This document shows positions 1-10,719 of a DNA stretch of 64,000 nucleotides, in pieces. The notes below the pieces were generated by a model that ran no database searches, was not told the DNA's origin, and was given only the letters and a program-made list of their open reading frames with translations. Source of the DNA: Paramarasmius palmivorus (Eukaryota > Basidiomycota > Agaricomycetes > Agaricales > Marasmiaceae); contig JAYKXP010000077.1 of the NCBI GenBank assembly GCA_037176845.1, positions 62,001 through 126,000 on the forward strand, given 5' to 3'. Each line of letters begins with the position of its first letter. The stretch's first letter is position 1. The position numbers and the translations under genes are program-made.

Positions 1-893
1 GCAGCGTGTAGTTCTTCGATGTCGGTGAATGGAAAGAGGGTTCACTTGGGCTAGTCGTAAACCACATGCCTCATATCTGCTTTTAGCGCTCTCTTCTCCG
101 TTCCTAGCCTATCCGTTTACACGGACACCTCTTACCGCACACATACTCTATATGTCACCCCCCGACTTGCAAGCGCCTGCGGCCATGTCTTGCGGTTATC
201 GAGGGTGACAGGCTTTCTGACGAACTTGACAGATTCCAAGGATCCTAATAAATCACTCGAACCTATCTCTCGTTTCATCAACGGCAGTTGGTATACGGAT
301 ACCAAAAAATTATAACTGGTTGGGTCAGGTCTGAAAGCAGGATATATACCAGCCATCAAGCCACTGTATGACTCTCCCTAGAATACACAATCGTTCACAT
401 TACTTTATTATTCGCTTATCCTCTATTGGGTTTGATGCGTCTTCTATGGCCCTAGCTTTATTTTCTTCGACGCTAGATATCACCTTTCAGCGTTCTTTTT
501 CTTCGCATCACGGGTCATCATTAGTGTATTAGTATGTGATACACGGTCTGCGGGACGGGTTGATCTGCCCTTCCCGCTTGAGCTGTCACATTCCTGATCC
601 CTTGACGGTTTGTGTCGATTACTTTCTTTCACGATGCACTCGTGGTTGCGTGATGCAGAGCACAGCTTCTTTTTTGTTGTTCGGTCTTGGTACGTCTATC
701 ACCCTCATGGGCTTCCGTCAGAGATATTGACAGGCTGCCCCTTCCCCAGCTGGCAGACCAATCACTGTCGAGCCCATTTTTCAGCATGGTATGTACTGTT
801 GCAGATCACTTGGATGCATAGACTAACACGTTGAGACTCTTCAAATAGTAAGCATCGGTCTTCTCTACTCTTTAGATGTTGTCCTAATTATGA
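1..893. other. no recognised gene
   Basis: Several short frames of 60-75 codons are open here, but none has a convincing start, splice pattern or family motif. A phrase LLFG near 676-690 on the plus strand resembles the ..LYG motif of the following membrane-protein gene and could be a remnant of an additional 5' module; this is weak. Confidence 0.3.
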
Positions 894-2388
894 ATGCGGT
901 ACCTACAGCATTCGGGTATTGTCATCATTCACAACGAGTATCATATCAGAACACCCACTTTTTGGTCTCTTCGTAATCCTTGTAACGCAAAATGTGCCAA
1001 TACGCAAGAGCAAGCTCAAGGTTTGTCGGATAGCAGTGGGCTATCCAACACTTCAACCCGGTCGCGAACGCTTTGAAACGCTTCAAATCATCCAACCGGC
1101 TCACTTCGGTGAGCGGAATGCACAGCTTACTGTTGACATACAAAAGGTGACGAGGTCTTCAGGACTTCGCTCGAGATGACACTGACCTTCGAAGTACCCG
1201 AAGTCCCTGGTGCAATAGTAGCTTCAACGTTTGTACGTAACTGTCACTGTTGCCATGGGAGTGTCTGTGGCGATTGAGACGGTCGGTGGAGGTCGCTCGA
1301 AAGCTTACCATCATCTAATCATGTAAGTGAACATTGCGTATACTTACCCAGCAAATGCGCACTGAACGAATCATATCTACAGAAACAATGCAACAAGAAC
1401 TGTCATGCTATTTCTTGCAAAGTAATCTTCTGATAAGTAGAAGAGTATTCATATCTGACTATGAACTGTCAGCCTCGTCGGAGACGTGATATTAGTGAGT
1501 CATAGTGCACAACTTGATGTATCAATTCTGTCAACCGATCGAGGATTAGCTTTGGCGATGCTACGTAGTCTGGGGCCAGAGATACTTGATAATCGTTCTT
1601 CCGGGGAGCCTTTGTTTCATCAACCACGGTACGTTTGACCCCTCTAACAGAGTAGTCGGCTACTTACTGATCCTTTCTCTAGTGCTTGCATTAGTTGTCA
1701 TTGCACTCTATCGCAGCGGCTCACAATTCCCAAGCAGTGATGTTTCTGACGGGTCTATCCGTGAATATCCTTCCAAGACAGGCAACTACATCAATTGCGG
1801 GCTGTATCTGGGTACGGCTTTGACAAACACGATCATCACAGCGTTGATTGGTGTGCCTTACTCGCCTCTTCACGCTTCTCGTGCTTGACGAACTGTCAGC
1901 TATCAGAATCTTCCGCGTGTCGCGTGAATCGGGTAAAATTTTAGGGAGAAAATGGAGGAGACTGTACAATGTTGTTATGTCTATCACGTACGCTCGTGAG
2001 TTCTACGGAAGCATAGCCATTGACACAGACTTTAAACAGCATCGAGTCCGGCATGATATATCCACTCGTACTTTTCATCTTTGCCGCAATAACGGCGGAG
2101 GCAATCAGGAGACCAAACATCACGCTGTCAATAGCTGGATCTATCATTCAACACACGCTCATTCAAGTATTGGTAAGTTTCCTGGCATCGTCTGTAACCT
2201 ACCAAGCACTGACTGATGATCAGGGAATCTCGCAAACCCTTATCATCGTCCGTATTGCCTTAGGTCTCGGCTTTACAAAGACAGAGGAGGCAATTTCCAC
2301 TATACAAACACAGCAACCTAGATTGACTTCAGGGTCGACCATTCCTGACGTGTTGTCCAACTCTGGCAGGTCCATAGAAGTCGCGTAG
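894..2388 (+). CDS. seven-helix-type membrane protein, copy 1 (5' end uncertain)
   Basis: Multi-exon member of the Agaricomycete multi-pass membrane protein family. Visible pieces in order: helix 1 exon (PLFGLFVILVTQN, from about 950), helix 2 exon (VTVTVAMGVSVAIETV, about 1208-1320), MLFLAN/LVGDVIL, WRCYVVWG then IIVLPGSLCFINH (to 1629), VLALVVIALYR...NYINCGLYLGTALTN (1684-1848), AIRIFRVSRESGKILGRK, IESGMIYPLVLFIFAAIT, and the last exon from 2221 with GISQTLIIVRIALGLG. Introns from 1428 onward are 48-55 nt with GT...AG ends and match copies 2 and 3 position by position. The 5' part is odd: no good ATG in the helix-1 frame, no intron after the FG motif, and a non-coding gap of about 190 nt between helices 1 and 2 (long intron or insertion). 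The ATG at 894 joined by a 34-nt intron is one possible start. Ligand and function are unknown. Confidence 0.6.
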
Positions 2389-3002
2389 ATTGGGCTTAGT
2401 TGCGTGCGGACGGGGGCTAAGGAATGATGTATCACTTTGTACCACCGCTAATACAAATAACAAATCAGTGAAATTATTTATCCGCGCTCGCGTCAACGGA
2501 CGTACAGCCCTGTAACCAGTATGCATGTTGTATCCCTCATCCCTTCCTCTATCCAAAGTCGCAGGTATTTAAATTAGATTTACTTCGAACGTTATATTCG
2601 CTCACCAGGAAGAGGGAGTGGGATCCCTCAGACTGTTACGCAAGGTAGCTATAAGGAATCGATCATGCTAGCGTCAAAAGCGGTGGCCGCAATGACGGAG
2701 ATATAGGCTGATATATCATATAGGTTAAAGCGACATGAGAAGGTTTCGAAACTTGAGACAGCTCGGCGCCTTGTTGTCAAATGTACCTTTCGATCAGCGA
2801 ACTTGACTACGAGTTGATGTTCTTTCATCACCCTCCCTATCTCCCTACCTTGCTGTCAATCATAGACCTGAGCGGGTAGATGCCCAGGTCTTGAGTATAA
2901 GACCAGATCGATCTTGGGGAACGAAATCAGGGTCTTCTAGCCCACATCAGCACCTCTTTCTATCGCAGTCTATCCCCCTCTGTAAGCACCTATTTCAATA
3001 AG
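2389..3002. other. intergenic, nothing recognised
   Basis: No coding pattern or repeat was recognised between the membrane-protein gene and the next gene on the same strand. Confidence 0.4.
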
Positions 3003-4047
3003 ATGCCTTCTGTCCTCTCGTGAGTTATCGAGCGACTTGAATCTGGTATAGTAATGACCTTACGTATTCACTCACAGTCTACTCATCTATCTCCAAATGC
3101 GCGCCTTGCTTGGATGGGCATTCAGTATCAAGTTATCAGATTCACCAGTAATTGTTGGTCAACCGAGCGCATTTCTCTGGAGTTGGAGTGTAACTGATCC
3201 TCGTCTCATTGGTGTCGGGATTCGAGAGAACCAACGAGACGATGGTTGTCCTTCGGTCGAATCAGAGCAGGAACTGTACACCTACTTTCAACGGGACGAC
3301 ATAGTAACTTTTGACCTGAAAGTCATGGATCAAAAAATAGAATCAGATAATACGAGACACGGTTCAGAGAGCTTTGTAGTGAGGCAGACAGGGTATGCAC
3401 CACAGATTCTGTTTTTATCGGGAGATGCTTATGTTTTTTTGCCTTGCTAGGCCTTTGATTCTATGCGCATACTCATACTACATCCAAGGGTTATTTTCTT
3501 TTCCTTTCCTTCATCAAAGTGAATACTGAGCAACGACAACCTTGGTAGCTTGCTCAACGTTACGCTGGTTGGAGCCTCAGAGACATTCAAGGCCACCTTT
3601 ATATCCCAAGTTACACCTTCCGAAGATGAGAGACATGTTGCTGAACGGTTAAGTTGAGCACTTTCATCTCGTTCTGACTGCCACTGAAGTGCCAGTAGAC
3701 CTTCACGGGCAGTCGTTATTGGCTGCTCCATTGGTGGCGGGATCGCGATACTCTCTTCTCTACTCATTTTTGCATTGATATTTCGCCGGAGGCGCCTTCA
3801 CCGTAAGATCCAAAGCCCTTTAATGGCTTTGGAATCGGTAATCGACCCGTACATGGAACGGTCCACCCCCAATTCAGCCACTAAATCAGGCTTAGTGAAG
3901 ATGAACGGGAATATTCGTCCTCCACCTCGACAACACGTAGTCTACCATACTGACGCCTGTGGCTGGGCTCCGACGAGGATACAATCTGGACCTCCTTCGA
4001 GTATATTGCATGTGCCACCAGACTACGAGATGGTGATGAGAACATGA
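3003..4047 (+). CDS. single-pass mucin-like surface protein with C-terminal PPDY tail (family 1)
   Basis: A 17-nt first exon (ATG at 3003) spliced over an intron ending in CAG at 3077 gives MPSVLSLLIYLQMRALLGWA, a clear signal peptide, which decides the start. The ectodomain begins FSIKLSDSPVIVGQP..LWSWS..DP, the beta-sandwich-like opening typical of Agaricomycete cell-surface proteins. Later exons give NVTLVGASETFKATFISQVTPSEDERHVAER, a 47-nt intron, then AVVIGCSIGGGIAILSSLLIFALIF, one membrane helix stopped by RRRRLHRK. The cytoplasmic tail holds VVYHTDACGWAP, a divergent form of the family's YLxDSGWRP motif, and ends VPPDYEMVMRT. The exon join between about 3400 and 3560 is not resolved. 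It lies 615 nt downstream of membrane-protein copy 1 on the same strand. Role inferred: surface sensor or adaptor whose PPxY tail could bind WW domains. Confidence 0.7.
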
Positions 4048-5210
4048 TATAGGAGAAAGTCTTGACCAAGTCGTTTGCTAGGAGCGAAAACATTTAGGAT
4101 TCACATACTTCCTTCTGAAAATTCATCTAATTTAGCAAACTTGAAGAGGTCGCAAAGAGCCTGACAGAATTGAAGTCTGCGAGAATAGAGCTTCGACGAT
4201 TTCGTAAACCAGGCCAACATTCATAGTGCGGCCGAAGAGATCGTAAAGCAGACCTGGCGGGCAAGACTCATGTCCTCGGAACAGAGCCACGTTTACTTTG
4301 TTCATGGTTAGTTGATGATTACTTCATAACTAAATAACAAGTCGTTCCACACCACCATCACTTCCTCTGAGCGACAAGCTCGAGTAAAAGTCGGTTACAG
4401 AGAACGAGGCAAAGATGACATCGATCTCTTTCTACTTGCACCTCCTTATCGTGTCTCCCCAATCAGTGGGACGAAACCAGATGCTGGTGGTCTCTCCGTG
4501 GGTTCCACCCCTATCACCCTTCCAACTATCGAAGTGGAGACTCGCTCTTGATGAACAGCGCCTGTCCGACTCCTAGATGGCAATGGCTCGGCTGTTGATA
4601 AAATCTCATGGTCTTGTTCACTACGTGCCCGAGCTGCTGCTCAGGAAAGCGAGTCTACGGTCGATGATAGCTTTAGTGTATCATTCCGACTTCCTCAACC
4701 AAGGTTTTCGATTTCCCGCCATCGCCCCCTGTACTTTGATTTTGATTTGGAGGTACAAGTTCTTTCCATTGAACTTCGTGCGGCCAGGAGACAGTAATTA
4801 GGGCTGTGTGAAACTAGTGGAGGATTAATCCTACGAGCTGATATTCCTGTGTCAAGCCGAGACTTGTCCAAGAAACAAACGTTTATTTGAACCATCGTAA
4901 TCTGAGAAAGTGTACAGACACGAGAATGAAGAAGGCTATGTCTTTTCTATTGTTCATTGTAACGCCTACGCCTACTTCTCACCATCTATGCATCCCTTAC
5001 AATCTCCGGTCTCCCATTACCCGTTTACCCGGACCACCACTATATAAACAAGCTCGTTATTTTACCTTCATTAGTCTTATTTTGCCCAGTATTTGTACCT
5101 ACGTCGTTATAAAACCTCGTTGTGTCCAGGTCTCGGGTGATCTAAGGCTCTCAGCTACCATACCTAGACGTCTCGTCTAGGGAGCTATTACATTCATACA
5201 CTGTTCTCGT
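4048..5210. other. intergenic with possible unassigned exons
   Basis: Two plus-strand stretches look coding by composition but were not assembled: about 4136-4225 (LEEVAKSLTELKSARIELRR) and about 4220-4310 (AAEEIVKQTWRARLMSSEQ), followed near 4440-4552 by a frame ending PITLPTIEVETRS. No family was recognised, and the apparent intron between the first two would be only 23 nt, so this may be a decayed gene. Nothing recognised from 4560 to 5210. Confidence 0.3.
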
Positions 5211-5850
5211 TCACCCCAATCTCACCACATGCTCATACTCTGGTGGTAGATTATTCACGCGACCTCGGCCTCCGTCATTTTGATACTCGCGTGCCTTGGT
5301 ATGCATTGCGAGGCGCGGCTGCTGTGCCCCGAGTGTAGTCGGATATGGATCAATGATTTGGTTCGTCGGTGGTCGTCTTGATCTCACTCGGCGTCTGTAT
5401 AAGACTATGGTGACAACTGTTACAATGAAGAGAATGGATCCGAGTGTTCCACCGATGACTATGGACGAACGTGAAGCGTTCGGGCTGGTGCTTGTGAAGG
5501 AAAGGGTCAGTCATCAACCATGATAAGGCACACTGCATTCCATTACCTTGTTTCCGCGGCCTCTGGCGCGGGTGTGCTTAGATACGCTCCGTCGAGGTTC
5601 AAAGACTTGGAGTAATAACATGTGTCGCAGTATTTGTTTTGGCGGTAAACAGATTAAGGTTCGGCTTTTGGACAGTTATCATCATAATTCTGAATTCTGT
5701 CATTGACTGGGAGGCGAAATAAGGACGTACCTTCGCTATCAGGAATGATAGCTGGTCTGACCATGGTGTCGATGGGAAGATTGGTTGGATGGCGAGAGGG
5801 TTTAGTGATATCTTGAACGTATAATATAGGTCTGTAACTATATCTAATTA
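5211..5850 (-). CDS. single-pass surface protein with C-terminal PPEY tail (family 1, 5' end unresolved)
   Basis: Reading the minus strand from about 5490 to 5211 gives SIVIGGTLGSILFIVTVVTIVLY, a membrane helix, then RRRVRSRRPP and a cytoplasmic tail ending NNLPPEYEHVVRLG and a stop at 5211-5213. An upstream exon (ending at 5547, joined over a 56-nt intron) adds a Ser/Thr/Ala-rich stalk, TPAPEAAETSTSPNASRSS. A further upstream exon near 5740-5830 reads FKISLNPLAIQPIFP..PW, a plausible ectodomain start. The first exon with the signal peptide was not found. The tail lacks DSGWRP but keeps the PPxY, closest to the PPDYE tail of the gene at 3003-4047; the two are convergent paralogues. The gene is easily missed because it is in short exons. 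Confidence 0.55.
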
Positions 5851-5956
5851 AACGTTAACTCGACAATGTTTTTACTGCCTCGCTGAATGGTTTACGATAA
5901 ATGATAACACGCGTTTTCTCGTTCGGAAGATATGTCAACAGATAATCGTCTTCCAA

Positions 5957-6990
5957 CTACTTCATCTCCCCGACATCCTCCTGTCCAATCTTCCCAGGCA
6001 CGAAAAGCCAAATTCCACTGACCACCAACCTCAGCCCACAGGCAACACCCAACGCACCTGCCGATCCAACATGAAACAACAAGATCCTTGCGCTAAACGT
6101 CCCGACAAATAATGCAAATGCCGACAACAGCTTATGATCTCTCCTGGCAACACTTTTACGGAGATGCAACAGGCTGGAATCTGTTAGAATATCTATCCAA
6201 ACAATCGTGAAGACGACTAGAACCAAAGTCAGTTTTTTTCCGTGAGCCAACACAAAAGCGAACACATACTTGTAGACCCGAAATGTGTACCCAGCTTTTT
6301 CGCCTGAACACCCTGAACACCCACGCTGGAGCTCATGAAACCAACTCCGACAAGTGTCAAGACGTTTGTCCATGCAGGTGTCCCGCGATTCGTGGCGATG
6401 GCATTAGAATGGGACAGCCAGATGGCTATTGTACCAATAAGCGTAAATAGTGTAGAGATTAGCGAGCAGAGGACAAGCCAGTAACGCTTTTGTGTCCCGA
6501 TGATATCGCCGATACGACCAAAGAGGGCTGCGCTGAACATGAAAGCCAAAAGGGAACATAGAGCTTGCTGCTGGGTTTCAGAGAACGCGTGAGAGAGAGG
6601 TTTTGATGAGAGATTGAGTTCGATGAGCTTTGCTAGTGTTATGGCAAGCTGTGAAGTGATATATGAGCGATATGGTTGAAAGAGGCGTGAAGCTCGGACA
6701 GACCTGGATAAAGTTTCCGGTTTGAAACCCGCACCAGACGAAGGTGGCTGAGAATGATATAGCGTCCCTGACATTTAGTTAGATCAGCGAATTTCGCGAA
6801 TACGGGGAGAGCTTACATGAACCCGGTCATAAAACAGAGCCCTGTCAATGGCAGGGTGCAGCGTTCAGCGTCGACATTTTTCTGTCCACCGTGAGCGGTA
6901 AGGTACCTTGAGAGAAGACACAGCGACAGTCCCCTGCTCAGAGTCAGAGTCCCAAGTGTGTTCGGTGGAGCCGCGTATGCTGGTAGACAT
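5957..6990 (-). CDS. DUF1275-family membrane protein
   Basis: Integral membrane protein of the DUF1275 (YoaK-like) family, function unknown. ATG at 6990 starts MSTSIRGSTEHTWDSDSEQG; a 46-nt intron joins to KNVDAERCTLPLTGLCFMTGF, then DAISFSATFVWCGFQTGNFIQ, the family's conserved TGxxDAxSF...GxQTGN signature, then LAITLAKLIEL. The large exon holds LLAFMFSAALFGRIGDIIG with a membrane segment on each side, VGVGFMSSSVGVQG, and LGTHFGST; a 54-nt intron joins to VFTIVWIDILTDSSLL, matching the family's T...TSxLTDL segment. The C-terminus has two further helices (ALFVGTFSARILLF and LGVACGLRLVVSGIWLF) and ends GQEDVGEMK. All expected parts are present, so the gene looks intact. It is the only single-copy housekeeping-like gene in the first 35 kb. 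Confidence 0.85.
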
Positions 6991-8792
6991 TAGAATGAAA
7001 TTGTCTTGGAAACTGGAGGTGAGAGGCGCTCAGATATTTAAGCAAAGGGGCTCGTGGTCATTAACGCAGGACTTGCGAGACGTTCTAAGATGACGAAGAT
7101 AATCTTGGTAGGCATCAATGACGAAATGAAGGGGAATTGACCCACTTCAACGCGACTGAACGTCGGCCTGAAAGAGGATATTGTCCATCAACTGACGCGC
7201 TCTACTGACGTTGATGCATCCTTCCTCGTCGGTGATCCAACTTGAAGTTATTAGACGTCATCCGGCGTAATAGTTAAGGATTGACCTAGCGAGCACAGAA
7301 TTGATTGCTTCCTCGTTGTGCAAGGATGATTTTCCATAGGGCATTTTCCAGAAAATGTCTAATGGAAGCGAAATAACCTTGCATTATTGGAAGGATTATG
7401 GGATGGATTATCAGGAAGGGATGAGGAGGAGGATGCGGTGACGTATTGGTGATTTGAGTGGAGCAACAGTCGAGACCGTCGAAGCAAGCGAGAAAGTAGT
7501 CCCTGCGCCCAATGTCGAGTCTTGACGTTTACCAGCAAGAGAAGCATCGGAAATAGCAAGTCAGACTGGTGAGATGAAAGCCGCGGGAGATAGTGTACCA
7601 AGGAAAGCTACTTTGACCGAGTGATGAGTTTAGAAGCACCGGACTGAGTGAGAACGGGATATACTTGAGCCATGCATCCGAGGATAGAGATGACGCAGAA
7701 AGATTTACTTTGCTGTGTCAGATTACAGAAAACGGTGAGTTGACCATCGAGGAGATGGACGTTTGAAGACAAGCGTGGCAACCCTAACCCCAGTGGCGTG
7801 ATTCGGTTGAACATTGATCACGTGCCATCTTCCCGGTTCTTTTTCATTGTCAACAACGACGGTGTTTTCGGGGTACAGAATAGCAGATGCTGGAAGACAA
7901 GGCAGTCCACCGAATAGCTTTAATGGTGCGTCACCACCACGTTTATCTTTTCTGAAGTCTTCCTCCTACTACTTAAGTCCGGTAACTGTCAGGCGCCTCA
8001 CTGAAGATATTCCTACCAATAGACCTGGAAGACTCTCCGCTCTCATGTCACAATCTGCCTAGCGATGTCAATGAATCCAGATCACCTGAAGCTTGGCTCC
8101 AGCACCTGGAGTCCTCTCCAAAAACCAAAGCAAAGACCAAAATTACCGATGAAAACGTCTCAACGTTTCTTGAAAAGCGCGCTTAGACGCCTCTGCTCTA
8201 GCTTTCTCGATAGCAGACTCTAATGTTCCAGAGATGAACCATTTTTGCTCGCTGCTTTAGTCCTAGGAAGAAAGAAAGCGCTATCAGTTGCGGGAATTTG
8301 GGGCTAAATACTCAAAAAAATAAATGGCGGCGCAGGAGTGACCTGGAATCTTGCGGAGGAAGAGCAACCTAGTCGACACAATCACACCTGATATAGCGCA
8401 AAACACTAAATCCCTGCTCCCCGTTTTTTACCATCGATCTTTTCCTATTTTATACCTACAACTTTCGCGTTTTCAACACGCCATCTTCCACCAATACGTT
8501 CCCTTGATCTTTCAGGCTAAGCTTGCTATCAGCTCACACTTAATCCATGTGTTTGTACGGAGAAATTTCTAGCAAAACGCGGCTAATAGTCGCATTCTGC
8601 ACCCTCTATTTTCCAGCTTCCAGCTCTTACGATATTTATACTTGAACAAAGTATCCGAGTCAAACAACGGTAACGAAGAAGATCCTGGAGCTTTTGACAT
8701 AGGTCTATCCATCGTGTTTGTTATTTCAAGTGTTTTGCGCTACACCTTAATAACGTAATAGGAAGGGCACATTGTTCTCTGTGTAACGAGGC
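6991..8792. other. intergenic, nothing firmly recognised
   Basis: Short open frames occur on the minus strand between 7359 and 7814 and on the plus strand after 7814 and 8351, but no start, splice pattern or motif supports a gene. A telomere-like CCCTAACCC box lies at 7782-7790. The stretch 8560-8790 is AT-rich and would be the 3' side of the next gene. Confidence 0.35.
7782..7790. repeat. telomere-like box
   Basis: CCCTAACCC, one and a half units of the TTAGGG telomere repeat, in unique-looking sequence. Confidence 0.5.
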
Positions 8793-10530
8793 TTACATCG
8801 CATCGTCATAATGAGGTGGCATATCAATTACAATGGCCAGTTGTCCATCCCCTTCAACCTCTCCGTTATTCCTAGCAAGTGGTCTCCAACCGCTATCACC
8901 ATGGAACCGAAACATCGTCTGCCTGTCCAACATAGGTATGAGTGTTGGCTGAGAATTCACCGCCGACGCATTCCGATCGCAGAAGGAATCAGAAAACCTT
9001 CGTGGTTCAGCCGAGTTCCTTTGCTCCGACAAATGCATTTTCCTGCCCAGTATATTTGGCTCTGTTCCATCTGGGATACGAACAGGCAGACCATTTTCTT
9101 CGTTCCTCGTTGCTCGGCGTCTCTTGTGGTACATACATAGGCCAACAACAAGCGTTACAACGAGAAGGAGAATCCCAGCGGTAATGGCGATTATCACTAG
9201 AGTATCTGGTCGAGATGTGTTGATATTACTGGAGGATGAGGAGCTGCTAAACCATGTCATATTAGATAGATACGATTTCATGTTTCTTCAAGGTCATAAA
9301 CTTACCTTTCAGGCGTGGCAGGAATTGTTACTGTTACAGGAACGACAGTTTGTCGTCCAAAACTGTCTGCGGTTGTAAGTGTTGTTGTTGTAACTATCAA
9401 TGATGGTAAATTTGGCGTAACATTCATAGATTGGAAGAGAAGCTGACCGTCTCCTTTCTTTTCTGCTATGCCAGAAGACAAAGGGAATGAATCTTGTATC
9501 ACATTCGATGTGGGTGAGATTTCCTCGGTAACTGCAAGATTCAACCTATCATTCTCACTGCCATGTCTGACATTGTACATGTACTTGCCTGGGCTTTCAG
9601 CAACAGTTGAGCTCTGACTGTCAGTCGGAATAGTAGAAGGCAGGATATCTTGATGATCAAGATGTTCCGTGTCAATTGCTGAAGAATCGATCAGTACGTT
9701 GGATGTGGCAACCTTTGGGTTTGCACTCACGAGGGCCCGTTATGAGCTCCGATGAAACTGACATTTTCGTTAGGGTTGCAAATAAGTCGAGCATCAAAGC
9801 ACTCACAAGAAGTAGTAGAGAACGGCGTTTGAGTACTGGTTGGCGTTGTTACTAGAAATACGTTAGTCATTCAAGGAAATCGGGATACTTGCGTTCAACG
9901 ACATTACCTGGGACGGGCACGGGACTAGGCGGCTGGCCTGTTATCGGTGGGGGCGGTACATGCATAGTCCCCGGCGGTGGCGGAGCTAAGGTAACGAATA
10001 GTCATCGGTTCTCCGTTTCCATAATCAATCGATAGATCTTCATACGAGGAGGAGGGGGCAGCCCGTCTGACATTGGTTGTGCGTCATCATCATTGCAGAG
10101 TGAAATGAGCTACGTAGACTTACCCAGCAATAGAATAACAGATAATGTCGAGTCTCTACGTGCGGCTATCGAGTGGGTATCACACTGATAAGGGTGGTCA
10201 TTCAAGTTTTGCTTGCCATTTGATTCCATTACGGATCTCAGTAGCTGAGCTATGAGTCGAATACAGAATCAGCGTCATTATTCTGTTGTGAAGTAATAGA
10301 CATCGACGTACCTGTGCTGATTCCTTCGTCTACTCCCAAACTGTTATCAGAGACTTCCTCGAGGGCAGTTTGGTTGGGCGACACCTACCGTCTCGACGTG
10401 TTCCCACAGGCGGTAGACGCAGAGAGAAAGAGTTGCGAACAAGCAAGAATAAATAGAATTGGGGTTATATGTGCTGAGATTCCAGACTTTGATGTATCAA
10501 TGGAAGCGGATGAAAATCAGTCAGGGCATA
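8793..10530 (-). CDS. single-pass mucin-like surface protein with DSGWRP and PPHY tail (family 1, 5' exons approximate)
   Basis: The last exon (9243-8793) starts in a Ser run and reads RPDTLVIIAITAGILLLVVTLVVGLCMY, a membrane helix, then HKRRRATR. The tail carries FHGDSGWRPLARNN and ends IDMPPHYDDAM at the stop. A 62-nt intron (9244-9305) separates it from the ectodomain exon (9306 to about 9675), which reads SPGKYMYNVRHGSENDRLNLAV and, next to the membrane, TTADSFGRQTVVPVTVTIPA. The same two blocks recur in the paralogue at 43424-44830, so they mark a subfamily. Further 5', minus-strand exons are Thr-rich (TTPTSTQTPFSTT near 9850) and Pro-rich (APPPPGTMHVPPPP near 9960). A hydrophobic stretch, ILFILACSQLFLSAS near 10450, may be the signal peptide, but no ATG was tied to it. 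Inferred role: cell-surface sensor or adaptor. Confidence 0.65.
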
Positions 10531-10719
10531 TGAGGGTCTCACTGTGACCGTGCTAGCTAAAAAAAATGGAATGATGGTGAATAGATTAGCATTTTGACCT
10601 ACGTCCTCGCCAATGTGAGTAAGGGTATGCCTTGTTATACTGTAAGCCAGTCCTCACAGGGTCTGCTAGCCATTCATCCAAGGAAACGTTCCTTCAATAT
10701 CAGAGTCTGATGTGACCAG

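Noticed and set aside
919..1179. 86-codon frame starting at 919 as the N-terminus of membrane-protein copy 1
   Set aside because: The first codon is TTG, not ATG, and after helix 1 the frame continues into non-hydrophobic sequence; only the helix 1 part (about 950-1020) is kept in the model.
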